From the NCBI GenBank assembly GCA_947561395.2, contig OX387187.1:36313829-36377828 (forward strand): a DNA stretch of 64,000 nucleotides, in the 5' to 3' direction. Positions within the stretch are counted from its first letter, which is position 1, and each line of letters begins with the position of its first letter. A program made the translations under genes and the position numbers. This document shows positions 1 to 10,193 of this stretch, in pieces. This stretch comes from Buxus sempervirens (taxonomy: Eukaryota > Streptophyta > Magnoliopsida > Buxales > Buxaceae). The notes beneath the pieces are model-generated. The model did no database searches, was not told the origin of the DNA, and was given only the letters and a program-made list of their open reading frames with translations.

Positions 1-3000
1 CCCCTTCTTCGTGCTTCATTCTTCTCCAGCCTCTGGGCTTGAAGCCCAACCCTACCTTGGGGATCAGTTTCTTAGCCGTGATTGGCTCCACCATCCCCTG
101 CAGATTGATCCCCAGGCCTTTCCCTGGGTGAAAGTGGTATTTCTCCATCACTTTCTTGACCATCCTTTCTGCAGTGGTCCCCTTTTCTTTCTTTTTCTCA
201 CACCCCCCAGGTATGTAATTTACCGCCTCAAATTGAAATGAGTGGAATGCAATCTTGTCGACAGTCAAGTCCACATTGATTAATGGTACATCAGGTGACA
301 CAATGGGCGGCACCAAGTTTTCGGCTAGGACTGTTATCACCCTTTGCCCTCTTATGTATTTCACCCTTTGGTGGAGCGTGGATGGTATTGCCCTAGCCGA
401 ATGTATCCACGGCCTTCCTAGGAGCAGATTGAAGGCTGCGGGTATATCCATCACCTCAAATGTGATGTTGAAGATATTCGGCCCAATTGTGACCGGCAGT
501 TCAATCTCCCCTAGGGAGTGGGTCTTGGAGCTATCAAAAGCCCTCACTATCCGCCCATTTCTTTTGATCCTTGACTGGTCCAGGCCCAGCTTGGTAAAAG
601 TGATTAACGGGCAAACGTTTAACGCTGACCCGTTGTCAATTAAAACCCGTGCAACCATGCAGCCCTTACAAAGCACAGTGATGTGCAAAGGGTCCACATG
701 ATAACACCCACCTGGGCTGATCTCACCCTCTGAGAAACTTATCACATTATGTGACAAGATTTGACCAACCATTTTGCCAAGCTGGTCTGGATCGATGGTC
801 TGGGATACGTGTGCACTCTGCAGCACCCTTAACAATGCATCCCTATGCTTTTCGGAATTCAGCAAGAGGCCCAGTATTGAAATCTGGGCCGGGACCTTGT
901 TTAGCTGATCCACAAGATTGAATTCACTCTTTTTTATTATTTTTATGAGGTCTGCTGCCTCATTCTCTGCACCCTGGGGGGTGTCTTCTCCCATTTTATT
1001 TTTTCCCTTCTGTTTTCTTTTTTCTTCATTTTCTTTTTCTGTTTTTTCTTTTTCTACTTCTGTCTCTTTCTCCTTCTCTTCACCCCCTGCACATCTCCCC
1101 GACCTCGTCATGAGGTTCACCTCCTCCTGGTTCTGGTTCCTGACCATTGGAACCGTAGCTGTGATTCCCTCGCTGTAGTTCCATGGTACAGCGGCCTCTG
1201 AGTAGGCTAATTTAGGGATGTTAACCACTAGTGGCTGGAGTTTGGACCGGGATGTATGGGCCGGTTTAGGGATAGTATGGGCTGGCTGCACATTTACAAC
1301 CAGGGGTTGAAGTTTGGATTTGGTGGGGACAGAAGAAGTGATGGAAGCAGTGGTGGGGTCAAGATGGATGACCAGTGGAGCCTTAGACGGCTTGGATGGG
1401 GAACAAGTGGGTGGACTGCAATTGAAGACCAATGCGGGCCTTGCAGTATTCATCTGGGTCATAAGAGATGAGACCCGGTTCAAAGAGGAACTTATGTCCT
1501 CAGCAGCTGTATTATTTTTTTGGGAGACCATGTTGATCTCCTCTTCTTCCTCTTCTGGGAAAAATCGGACCTGGACCGTGGTCCCCACGGGAGCTATGAG
1601 CTGTGATGGGTCAAAGGCCCTTCTGGTGGTGGATATGGCAGTGATGGAGTTGGATGGGCCTGCCCCATTGTGGTAAGGCAGAGGATTCTGCCCAATATCA
1701 TTCCCGGACTGGGCCGGTGCAGCAGTGTTGAACACTAAGGCCTTCTGGTCCAACAGGTCCTGGACCGCATGCTTCAATACCCAGCAGGTATCGGTAGAAT
1801 GCCCCGGTGCACCCATGTGGAAGTCACAGGTGACCGATGTGTCAAAATTTCTTCCCCTGGTGGCATTCGGGTTAGGCTCTTTCAGAGTCAAGTATTCCCC
1901 TTTCAGCAGGGTTGGCAGTAGTTGGGACAGAGATATGGGTAGAGGGGTGAAAACCCGGTTCTTTCTTGCTGTGAACCAGGCATCCCGCTCCTCCTTAGAA
2001 AAAGTCCTCCTTGTGTTAGCTGGCACAGAGGGAGGGAAGTTGACATTCAGCGGGGTCTGGTACGACTGCTGGGCCTGCTGGGCCTGTTGGGGTGCCGAGA
2101 TGTTCACATGAAGTGGCTTCTTGGCTGGAGGAGCCTGGACCAGGTTCACCTCCCCTTCTTTTCGGGCCCCCGTCTTTTTGAATCCGGCCCCTTTCTTCTG
2201 GGCCATGGAGGCAGAGGAATCAGACTGCCCAGTCAGAGTAGAGTAGTCTATCAGCCGTCCTGACCTGACCCCTTCCTCGATCCGGTCTGCTACCTGTACC
2301 AGGGCTGCAAAGTTGGTGGTTATCTGACCCACCAGATGGTTGTAGAAGGGTTGGCCCAGTGTGCCCATAAATGTGGAGATCATCTTCGGCTCTTGCATAG
2401 GCGGCCTGACCTGGGAGGCGGCCTCTCTCCATCTCTTGGCGTACTGCCGTACCGGTTCATCCTTCCCCTTGGTCATCCTCATCATGTCGTACCGGTCCTG
2501 CACGATCTCAGAGTTGAACTTATATTGGTCCAAGAAAGCGTCGGCTAGGTCCTTCCACCTCCTGATCCTTCCATGGTCCACTGTAGCGAACCACCGAAGG
2601 GCTGACCCGGTTAGACTTCTCTGGAAGAGCTGGATCAGTATTCCATCGTCCCGGCCAAACTGGCACAGGGCCCCGCAGTATAGTTTCAAATGGCTTAATG
2701 GGCAGCCCGTGCCATCAAACTTGTCAAAATCCGGGCACCTGAACTTAGCCGGTAGACAGACGTCCGGGTACATGCACAGGTCCTCGAAGGTGGTGCCTGC
2801 ATGGCTGCCTCCCCCCTTCACTTCTTTCAGCTCTGCCTGGATTCTTTCTATCCTCAGCAGCATTTTCTTTTCCATCTCATCTCGGGCCTTTTCTTTCTCT
2901 AGCTCTTTCTCAGACTCCGCCATATTTTCCCTGATCAGAATGGGCTCAGGGACCGGTTCAGAAATGGGCTCAGGCATGGGCTGAACCGGAGGCGGTATGT

Positions 3001-3178
3001 AGGCCTGAGGTGGTGGTGCCTGATGGGAGGTAGAGGCCTGGTTCGGGGCTTGGGCCTGTTGGGCCTGAGCCGCCAATAGGTCCCCCAGCATTTTGGCCAG
3101 ACCGGCCACTTGCTCCTGCAGTTGATTAAAGTCCTGAGCAGGGACGGTAGCTTGGGCTTGGTTCTCTTCAGTATTCAT
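1..3178 (-). CDS. Gag-aspartic protease-G-patch polyprotein of element A1 (partial, open to left edge)
   Basis: The frame is open from ATG at 3178 to the window edge (1059 codons, no stop). An N-terminal stretch rich in Gln, Ala and Pro leads to a charged coiled-coil-like segment (about residues 80-130). The retrotransposon gag capsid domain follows (about 147-285; motif CPDFDKFDGTGCP, later RRWKDLADAF). A zinc-knuckle-like C-x2-H-x5-H-x4-C lies near residue 451. The retropepsin active site LIDNGSALNVCP is near residue 845, and a G-patch-like segment (GKGLGINLQGM) near residue 1010. Gag packages the element RNA in cytoplasmic particles and the protease processes the polyprotein; G-patch motifs after protease are known from some retroelements. 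The start is the first ATG, but an in-frame conserved stretch precedes it (see 3179-3243). It is not a host gene. The true C-terminus lies outside the window. Confidence 0.93.
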   Translation of the reverse strand, partial: MNTEENQAQATVPAQDFNQLQEQVAGLAKMLGDLLAAQAQQAQAPNQASTSHQAPPPQAYIPPPVQPMPEPISEPVPEPILIRENMAESEKELEKEKARDEMEKKMLLRIERIQAELKEVKGGGSHAGTTFEDLCMYPDVCLPAKFRCPDFDKFDGTGCPLSHLKLYCGALCQFGRDDGILIQLFQRSLTGSALRWFATVDHGRIRRWKDLADAFLDQYKFNSEIVQDRYDMMRMTKGKDEPVRQYAKRWREAASQVRPPMQEPKMISTFMGTLGQPFYNHLVGQITTNFAALVQVADRIEEGVRSGRLIDYSTLTGQSDSSASMAQKKGAGFKKTGARKEGEVNLVQAPPAKKPLHVNISAPQQAQQAQQSYQTPLNVNFPPSVPANTRRTFSKEERDAWFTARKNRVFTPLPISLSQLLPTLLKGEYLTLKEPNPNATRGRNFDTSVTCDFHMGAPGHSTDTCWVLKHAVQDLLDQKALVFNTAAPAQSGNDIGQNPLPYHNGAGPSNSITAISTTRRAFDPSQLIAPVGTTVQVRFFPEEEEEEINMVSQKNNTAAEDISSSLNRVSSLMTQMNTARPALVFNCSPPTCSPSKPSKAPLVIHLDPTTASITSSVPTKSKLQPLVVNVQPAHTIPKPAHTSRSKLQPLVVNIPKLAYSEAAVPWNYSEGITATVPMVRNQNQEEVNLMTRSGRCAGGEEKEKETEVEKEKTEKENEEKRKQKGKNKMGEDTPQGAENEAADLIKIIKKSEFNLVDQLNKVPAQISILGLLLNSEKHRDALLRVLQSAHVSQTIDPDQLGKMVGQILSHNVISFSEGEISPGGCYHVDPLHITVLCKGCMVARVLIDNGSALNVCPLITFTKLGLDQSRIKRNGRIVRAFDSSKTHSLGEIELPVTIGPNIFNITFEVMDIPAAFNLLLGRPWIHSARAIPSTLHQRVKYIRGQRVITVLAENLVPPIVSPDVPLINVDLTVDKIAFHSFQFEAVNYIPGGCEKKKEKGTTAERMVKKVMEKYHFHPGKGLGINLQGMVEPITAKKLIPKVGLGFKPRGWRRMKHEEG

Positions 3179-3243
3179 TGTTCTGGCTTTGGATCTAGTT
3201 ACTGGAGCAATGATTGCAAGTGTACCTGGGTTGAATGTACCTG
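3179..3243 (-). other. Conserved in-frame segment and putative 3' splice site upstream of gag (A1)
   Basis: Reading toward gag on the minus strand, a pyrimidine-rich stretch ends in CACAG at 3241 and is followed by an open in-frame segment encoding GTFNPGTLAIIAPVTRSKAR up to the annotated Met. Element B has the same arrangement at 41954-42006 (GTNTLAIIAPVTRSRAHT), with the same reading phase after the AG. The 9-bp length difference preserves the frame. This suggests the gag N-terminus begins in a spliced upstream exon. Splicing itself is inferred. Confidence 0.5.
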
Positions 3244-3364
3244 TGGAATAAAAGTGAATAGAACATGTTAGCTTCCATTTAACTTGAGTCACACCCCTAT
3301 ATATGTAAACCAGTGGGTTAGGTGAACCCCAATCCAGATTTTTTTTGTTTTTATTTTTTTTTTT

Positions 3365-4650
3365 TTGTTTTGAGTTGGAATATTCTAGGGCTTCCAAGGG
3401 TCCCAATTTTTTTTGATTTGATTGATAAAAATAACCAACCAAGGTTTTCATCATTTTTTTTTTGATTTGATTGATAAAAATAACCAACCAAAGGTGTCTT
3501 GGACTACTCTATCCAAGTATCCCACAAATGTTTTGATTTGATTGATAAAAATAACCAACCAAAGGTGTCTTGGAATATTCTAGGGCTTCCAAGTATCCCA
3601 CAAATGTTTTGATTTGATTGATAAAAATAACCAACCAAAGGTGTCTTGGAATATTCTAGGGCTTCCAAGTATCCCACAAATGTTTTGATTTGATTGATAA
3701 AAATAACCAACCAAAGGTGTCTTGGACTACTCTATCCAAGTATCCCACAAATGTTTTGATTTGATTGATAAAAATAACCAACCAAAGGTGTCTTGGAATA
3801 TTCTAGCCAAGTATCCCACAAATGTTTTGATTTGATTGATAAAAATAACCAACCAAAGGTGTCTTGGACTACTCTATCCAAGTATCCCACAAATGTTTTG
3901 ATTTGATTGATAAAAATAACCAACCAAAGGTGTCTTGGAATATTCTAGGGCTTCCAAGTATCCCACAAATGTTTTGATTTGATTGATAAAAATAACCAAC
4001 CAAAGGTGTCTTGGACTACTCTATCCAAGTATCCCACAAATGTTTTGATTTGATTGATAAAAATAACCAACCAAAGGTGTCTTGGAATATTCTAGCCAAG
4101 TATCCCACAAATGTTTTGATTTGATTGATAAAAATAACCAACCAAAGGTGTCTTGGACTACTCTATCCAAGTATCCCACAAATGTTTTGATTTGATTGAT
4201 AAAAATAACCAACCAAAGGTGTCTTGGAATATTCTAGCCAAGTATCCCACAAATGTTTTGATTTGATTGATAAAAATAATCAACCAAAGGTGTCTTGGAC
4301 TACTCTATCCAAGTATCCCACAAATGTTTTGATTTGGTGTTGGAATATTCTAGGGCTTCCAAGGGTCCCAATTTTTTTGATCTTTTTTATTTTGATTTGA
4401 TTGATAAAAATAACCAACCAAAGGTGTCTTGGACTACTCTATCCAAGTATCCCACAAATGTTTTGATTTGGTGTTGGAATATTCTAGGGCTTCCAAGGGT
4501 CCCAATTTTTTTGATCTTTTTTATTTTGATTTGATTGATAAAAATAACCAACCAAGGTTTTCATGGAATATTCTAGGGCTTCCAAGGGTCCCAATTTTTT
4601 TGATTTTTTGATTTTGACTTGATTGATAAAAATAACCAACCAAGGTTTTT
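3365..4650 (-). repeat. Leader tandem repeat of element A1 (71-78 bp units)
   Basis: More than a dozen head-to-tail units share a core meaning, on the plus strand, TTGATTGATAAAAATAACC followed by AACCAAAGGTGTCTTGGA. Each unit also holds a short inverted repeat (CTTGGA or CTTGGAA paired with TCCAAG or TTCCAAG). Two unit types alternate: one of about 78 bp with the longer inverted repeat and one of about 71 bp with a shorter one. The ends of the array (3365-3480, 4330-4650) are more degenerate. The array lies between the primer-binding site and gag, the same position as the hairpin array of element B. Short ORFs across it are repeat by-products. Confidence 0.9.
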
Positions 4651-6465
4651 TTTTCTTCTTCAAATTTGCTGAATTTTCTCAGTTTTCAAGTTCCAGAGTT
4701 TGACTGACACATGTTTGAGTTGAGTTGGTGTCAAAAAATATGACACCTTGGTTTCCTCTTTGATTTTCAAACTTAGGTTAAATCCTGAAAGAATATTTTA
4801 TTTTATTCTTTTTTTTTTTGTTTTTCTTTCTGTATTTTGGAACATTTTTTATGCTCTTTTTCGGGGTGCCTAAGGATTATCCACAGTGTTTTAGGCATTT
4901 TATTCTGAAAACTTGGGCTGAAAAGTCAATTTGTACATTTTTGAACGTATCCGGTATAACATTCCGGATAATAATATGCCTTATTGTATCCGGTTACCAT
5001 AACCGGATTCACGCATATGCCTTTTTATCCGGAAATATATACCGGATATGAACAGGGTTGTTATTAACCGGCCTGAGTTGACGGTTATTGCCGAAATGGC
5101 CCTTTTTGACTCATTTTTTCACCAGATTTGATTTTTTTTCATTCCCAATTGATGTTCACCTTAATTTGACCTTCAAAACTTGCCCCAAATTGGGCTTGGA
5201 CATCATACTTGCAAAATTCCCCAAATTTAGGAAAAGAACATGGCTTTACCTTGCCACCTTGTATTACCTTCATTCCATATGGTATTCACATTATACCTTG
5301 GCCTGTAAAACATGCAAACGGCCTTCCCACATTTACACCCAATTCTCCAAACGCAATTGTGTGCTTTTAGCTGAAAACGTGTTTCTCCACCTTCAAGCGT
5401 ATGGTTTTTGGGTTTTGGCTTAATTGGCAACTTAGAACTCAAGTCTAGTGATGCCCGGAATCGAATCACAGATCCCATTGTCATCACATCATTGACCCAA
5501 ATTCTAAGGTAAATGTTTTCACTTTCGCTTTCCGAAGTCACGACCTCGGTGCGCCAAGCTACACACATTCATGGTTCAACTTCCTAATAGGTAAAGGGTA
5601 GGCTGTGCAAATTGTTTCAAGTGCTCAAGTGCAATTTTAAATTGTGGTAACATTCACAACGTCCCAGCCCCTTGCCACTCTTTCGTAGCCATGCATTCAA
5701 TTTCAAGCCAAGGTACATATGACAAAAATAATGAAGCTAAATACAAGCAAGCAAGCACCAAAACAACTAAATATGCACAAAAATATTACATGCCCTAAAA
5801 GTGTTATACAAAACATGTCATTTGTACAAACAACCATCAAATCATGTAAGCATGCTTGAAACTCAAAAGCATTCCCTAAAATCCCAGATTTCATGCTCTT
5901 TTTCATGCTCAAAGTGTACCATTTCTACCCCAAATTGGAGCCTAAAATTTTATCACTACTTGACATGATACCAAAGTGTTTCAATGAGGTAAAATATGCT
6001 TGAAATCTCCAGAAATATGCACTAAAATTTTCAGATTTCTCATGCTCTTGGTTTTCATGCTTAAATTGAATCCCCCTATACCCCAAATCAAAGGCATGGC
6101 ATAACAAAAAATTTTTAAGCACAAAAAAGCATGCTTTATAGGAATCATGTTTGAATACCCCAAAAATTCTGAACTCCTAGATTTCATGTTTCTAATTCTC
6201 ATGTTCAAACCATGGTATTCAAAATCCAAATTAGAGCATGTTATCAAAAATATAACCAAATCATGCTTCAAGATAGGCTTTTCCTAAATCAACCTTTAGG
6301 CAACATCAAGTAAAACATACATGACTTGATTCATATAAAATTCAAAAGCATCCCAATCTGATTTGGAATACCACATTGTGCACAAATAAAACAAACAGAA
6401 TAGCAAGCATTCAAAAGTGATGAAAAAGCATGAATATACACAAAATGGCTTAAATCCACAAAGTT
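4651..6465 (-). other. Unique leader (5' untranslated) part of element A1
   Basis: AT-rich sequence between primer-binding site and tandem repeats, without protein-like ORFs. It is recognisably homologous to the element B leader: the block with ACTTTCGCTTTCCGAAG near 5520 has its counterpart near 39880 on the other strand. A cluster of AAGGTAA motifs (minus strand, about 5245-5270; in B about 40138-40166) could be splice donors matching the acceptor before gag. The palindrome array 4949-5086 lies within this stretch. Confidence 0.7.
4949..5086. repeat. Phased palindrome array in A1 leader (4 units, 39-bp period)
   Basis: Four 21-bp imperfect palindromes begin at 4949, 4988, 5027 and 5066, an exact 39-bp period. 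The first three have stem ATCCGG, a variable 9-bp loop, and stem CCGGAT (or close). The fourth has AACCGG and ACGGTT with one mismatch. Loops are unrelated in sequence while stems and spacing are fixed. The same array type sits in U3 of the A-family LTRs. Confidence 0.9.
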
Positions 6466-6483
6466 TCCCCAGCAGAGTCGCCA
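6466..6483 (-). other. Primer-binding site of A1
   Basis: Minus-strand TGGCGACTCTGCTGGGGA starts two bases inside the LTR end and is identical to the site in element B (39302-39319). It would pair with the 3' end of a host tRNA to prime minus-strand DNA synthesis; I do not assign the tRNA. Confidence 0.85.
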
Positions 6484-8367
6484 GTTGTGAGACATGGGAA
6501 AAAATCACCGGAGTGATCGTCCCTCCGTCAACACACGGGCTCAACGCAAAAATTGGGAGAGTCGCCACCATTCATGATTTTGGGGTGAGAATGGACACCA
6601 AAGAGTTCAAAAGTAGGCAAAAATAGCCAAAAGACAAATTCTAGGGTAAAAATAACCCTACTTGAAAATCAAATCCAGAGATGGGTAAGGGGATTAGATT
6701 ATGAACGGGGGAAGGTGTTAGGCACCCCCATTCATCCACACGAAGTGGTTGCCAAGTGTATGTTCATGCAAAAACAAAGTAAGAAAGCTTGCTAAAAATC
6801 ATGAGAAACCTTGAAAAAGGTCAAATGTATGATATCTCCACATGAGAATCTAAATGGATTTTAGATCCTCTCTTATGTCAATATCATTTCTGGAATATCT
6901 CAAAAGAGGGAAATCAAAGCAAAAGTGGCAAAAACCGAGTTGAGGCAAATCCGGGAAGTTTGGTAAAAAGTAAGATCCTTTGTCTTGAAATCATTCAAAT
7001 CCAATTCTGAATTGAACCAAACCAAATCCATTTGAAATATGAGGGTAAACAAGAGTCTCATGCAAAATTTCACTTCATTCCGATGAAAAATCTAGGAGTT
7101 ATGCTCCTTTGAAGTTGCTGTTGGGGATTTTTAAAAGTGGTAAGTGGGCAACTTTGGAAAATTGTCTAGAAAAATCCACTACATAGAAATCCGTGAAATT
7201 TGGTGTGATTGAAGTTTGTATGGCCATCTTTCCATAGAAACTAGCCTCATACAAAAATCCCTTCGGATGTGCCTTGGGTGGTCTCCCGAACAGGCCCCGA
7301 AGATCACAGATTTACCCAGAAAAATGCAAATGAGCAGTTCTGAGTAAATCGGCTACCAATAATTCAAATGGAATTCAAAAATTATGAAACCAACTGGATT
7401 TGAAAATAGACTCATAAAGGAATACTCAGAAACAAAAATCACTCGAATCGGACTTAAAACGAACACATGGCGGTCCGTCGAAGTGACAAGTTCTGTACTT
7501 GGACCTGAACTGTCCACTCAACTTCGACAGAGAGGTGTCAAAAATCGGCTAGATAGAAAATCATGAAATTTGGTGGACATAAACTAGACAGCCTCACCTT
7601 TCCCATGGTTCTGGAATCGCCCCAAAATTCATCCGGATGATAAAGTTACGGACGTCCGAAGTAGGGGTACAGGTGCTGTCAAGCTAAGCCACTTTTGAAG
7701 AAATCCAAATCCGAAAATTGACAAAAAAGTGTGTGATTCGTGTGAGATGAATCCAAAACCTTTGAAAAACATTTTAAAACACTCCAGAATTTGATTGAGG
7801 CCATTTATTTGAGTTTTATCACAATAAATGCAATAAACCCCAAATATGAACCTATCCCGCCAAAATAGTGATATGTATGTGCAAGTGTAAAAAAACAAAC
7901 AAGATCAATACAACATGCATATAGATTCAACAAAATAGGTTCTAGCATAGCCTAGGGTTCCGTTCCATTATCGTTTCCCTCTGTTCTCTTTAAGATAATC
8001 AAGGGTACTTTGAATATGGAACGGTTTACAATCAATCAAAAAGGCCTTATGCTACATAGGTTCTAGCACTAGGGTCAATCCCCGGTCTCGTTTCTCCTAG
8101 ATCCGCCTTCACGTTTTACGGCTAGGGGAGTCTTGAGATACTTTGAGCCAGGGAAGGATTTCCACACATACAAACAAGGCTTTACACTACAGAAAGGTAG
8201 AAGAAGAGATCTAGATCTAGGAATGTAAAGACAGAAAATAAAAAGAAAAGTTGAGGCTTACCTGAATTCTGGAGACGATTCCACAGCGGTTTCCTTCTTC
8301 TCTTGGAGTTCTTCTTTGCGAGAATTCAAAACAAGAGTTGTGTGCCTTTTGCTCAAGGAGGAGGCTC

Positions 8368-8377
8368 CTATTTATAG
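8368..8377 (-). promoter_or_regulatory. TATA box of the A1 LTR
   Basis: The minus strand reads CCTATAAATAGGAGCC, a good TATA box about 160 bp downstream of the U3 palindrome array. The same box is present in the other A-family LTRs (near 26580, 29780, 30195 and 48770). Confidence 0.7.
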
Positions 8378-8534
8378 GCAAGGGCTAAGGTCATTGGTAG
8401 ACACAACTTAATGTCTAGAACCCCTCAAACCTAAACCCTAAGGTTATTTCCGCGATTTCCCCTCATTTAATGAGGGACATGATGGTAAAAGTGAAAAGCT
8501 CTCGGAAAACCCTACTTTTGAGCAAACTTAAGGT

Positions 8535-8672
8535 ATCCGGTACATCGGACCGGATAACAAAGGGCCTTAAGGTATCCGGTACATGGTACCGGAAACATTA
8601 AGGCTCACATGTATCCGGATAATCATTCCGGATACATGAAGGAGTACTTGTATCCGGATTGAGTATCCGGAT
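8535..8672. repeat. Phased palindrome array in A1 U3 (4 units, 39-bp period)
   Basis: Units start at 8535, 8574, 8613 and 8652. Each has stem ATCCGG, a 9-bp loop, and stem CCGGAT (one unit ends CCGGAA), separated by 18 bp. Loops differ between units. The pattern matches the leader array 4949-5086 of the same element. Confidence 0.95.
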
Positions 8673-8765
8673 ACAGGCAAAAATTTATTTTCTTCAAATT
8701 CTGTGCTGGCTTTCCAGGAGATAATGATTTTTGATGATTGTTTGTGCAATTTGGGGGTGTCTACA

Positions 8766-9462
8766 GTAATAGGCTTACGGCCCCTAAAAGGGACTTTTAG
8801 GGGGTGGCAAAAGGCTTACCACCGCTAAAAGTCATTTACATTTTTTTAAGAAATGGACTTTAGGGGCGGTAATTTGTTTACCGCCGCTAAAAGAAATTTT
8901 TAGTTTTTTAATAAATGGCTTTTAGGGGCGGTAATGAATATACTGCCGCTAAAAGTAATTTTTGTTTTTTTTAATATATGGTTTTTAGGGGCGGTAATGG
9001 GTTTACGGCCCCTAAAGGGACTTTTAGAGGCGGTAATGAGTATACCGCCGCTAAAAATAATTTTTCGTTTTTTAATATATGGCTTTTAGGGGCGGGAAGG
9101 ATCTCACCGCCTCTGAAAACCAGCTTTTAGGGGCGGTAATAGGCTTACCACCGCTAAAAGTGTTATTACCGACGGACTAATACCGCCGGGAATAAGGCTT
9201 TTTTGGCGGGACCTTCCCAGCAACTTGTTGCTGGCGGTAGATATGTTACCGCCGGTAAAACTTAATATAGCGGCGGTACCTACCGCCGCTAAAGGCTATT
9301 TCACGCTGAAAAATGCGCGCCATAGAATTTTCGCGCGAAAAAAATGGTAGATTAATTTTTAGGGGCGGGAAGTGCTTTTACCGCCGGTAATAGTGATTTT
9401 AGCGGCAGGAATTAGGTTACCGCCGCTAAAAGGCGCTGCTAATTCTCCTCGTTTTTGTAGTG
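8766..9462. mobile_element. CACTA (En/Spm) element, right-end remnant
   Basis: Dense subterminal repeats of the type TACCGCCGCTAAAAG in both orientations end in a CACTACAAAAA terminus (reverse complement at 9452-9462), followed by target CTT at 9463-9465. The sequence parallels the right third of the CACTA at 59913-61986 and is inserted at the same paralogous site. The left part is displaced by element A1, which inserted into it; it should resume beyond the left window edge. No transposase is visible. Confidence 0.88.
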
Positions 9463-10140
9463 CTTGGCAAGCAACGATTGGGTACAGTTGATCTGAATCC
9501 TTCTTTTTTGTTTGTCTTTGTTGTTTTTGGTATTGCAAATAATGTAAAGATAGCACCTGTGGTTCATAGAAAATTCCAAAATAATTGGTTGTGTAAAGCA
9601 ACAAACTGGGACAAAGGATAAATGAAGTTGCTTTCTTTAAGGCGATTCATGCCCTTGTGAAATCTCAAGACCACCCTGCATAAATTTAGGTTATCAGCAG
9701 ATTGAGATCGGTTCATTTAATTATTTGTTTTTTTTATTTCTTGAAATTATGCAAAATTGAATTCTATAAAGCATCTAATATGAGACACTGAATAGCATAT
9801 TTGAGTTGCATCTAGTCTTTGAGACTAAATAAGCATGCAATTGCCCAAGTCTAGGCCAGAAGTAGCTTGAGTCGGGTTCTAGCCTATGGTGGGCCTGCCA
9901 AGCGGGCCTGGGTCCAAAGTCCCAAATTATTCCAAGGATGTGCTTAGATTGGCCCAAGAGCCCATTGAGCATATGACATTAATAGTGCCTCATGGCCAAA
10001 AGTTTCCTCAAATTGGTGAATGCATGGTGCTCTCTTTATATTCCTACCAAAAAAAAATGGTGCTCTCTTTATAAAGCTTTATTGGGCCAACATTGCACGA
10101 CCATCAGAACCAAATGAGAATCGAAGACTAAGATCATACT

Positions 10141-10193
<53 letters not shown>

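Larger units (their letters stand above)
1..8765 (-). mobile_element. LTR retrotransposon A1 (Ty3/gypsy, Tat lineage), 5' part
   Basis: In minus-strand order the element shows a 5' LTR (8765-6486), a primer-binding site (6483-6466), a leader of about 3.2 kb with palindrome and tandem repeats, and an open gag-protease frame (3178 to the left edge). RT, RNase H, integrase and the 3' LTR would lie left of the window. The insertion site is inside a CACTA element: the right flank GTAAT at 8766-8770 matches the uninterrupted sequence around 61375, so GTAAT is the expected 5-bp target duplication. The long uninterrupted reading frame suggests a fairly recent insertion. Assignment to the Tat lineage rests on homology with element A2, which carries the second RNase H. 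Confidence 0.93.
6486..8765 (-). repeat. 5' LTR of element A1 (2280 bp)
   Basis: Boundaries are TG...CA: the plus strand starts TGTGAGACATGGG and ends GGGGTGTCTACA. The same ends and very similar internal sequence occur in solo LTRs 24695-26971 and 27877-30173. The minus-strand order is U3 with the palindrome array (8672-8535), a TATA box near 8376, then the R/U5 region. The primer-binding site follows directly. Confidence 0.95.

Noticed and set aside
255..2984. Plus-strand ORFs of 70-207 codons
   Set aside because: They lie antisense to the continuous gag-protease frame of A1, which carries the recognised domains.
3504..4611. Repetitive ORFs of 60-79 codons on both strands in the A1 leader
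   Set aside because: They are translations of the 71-78 bp tandem repeat and are not conserved in element B.
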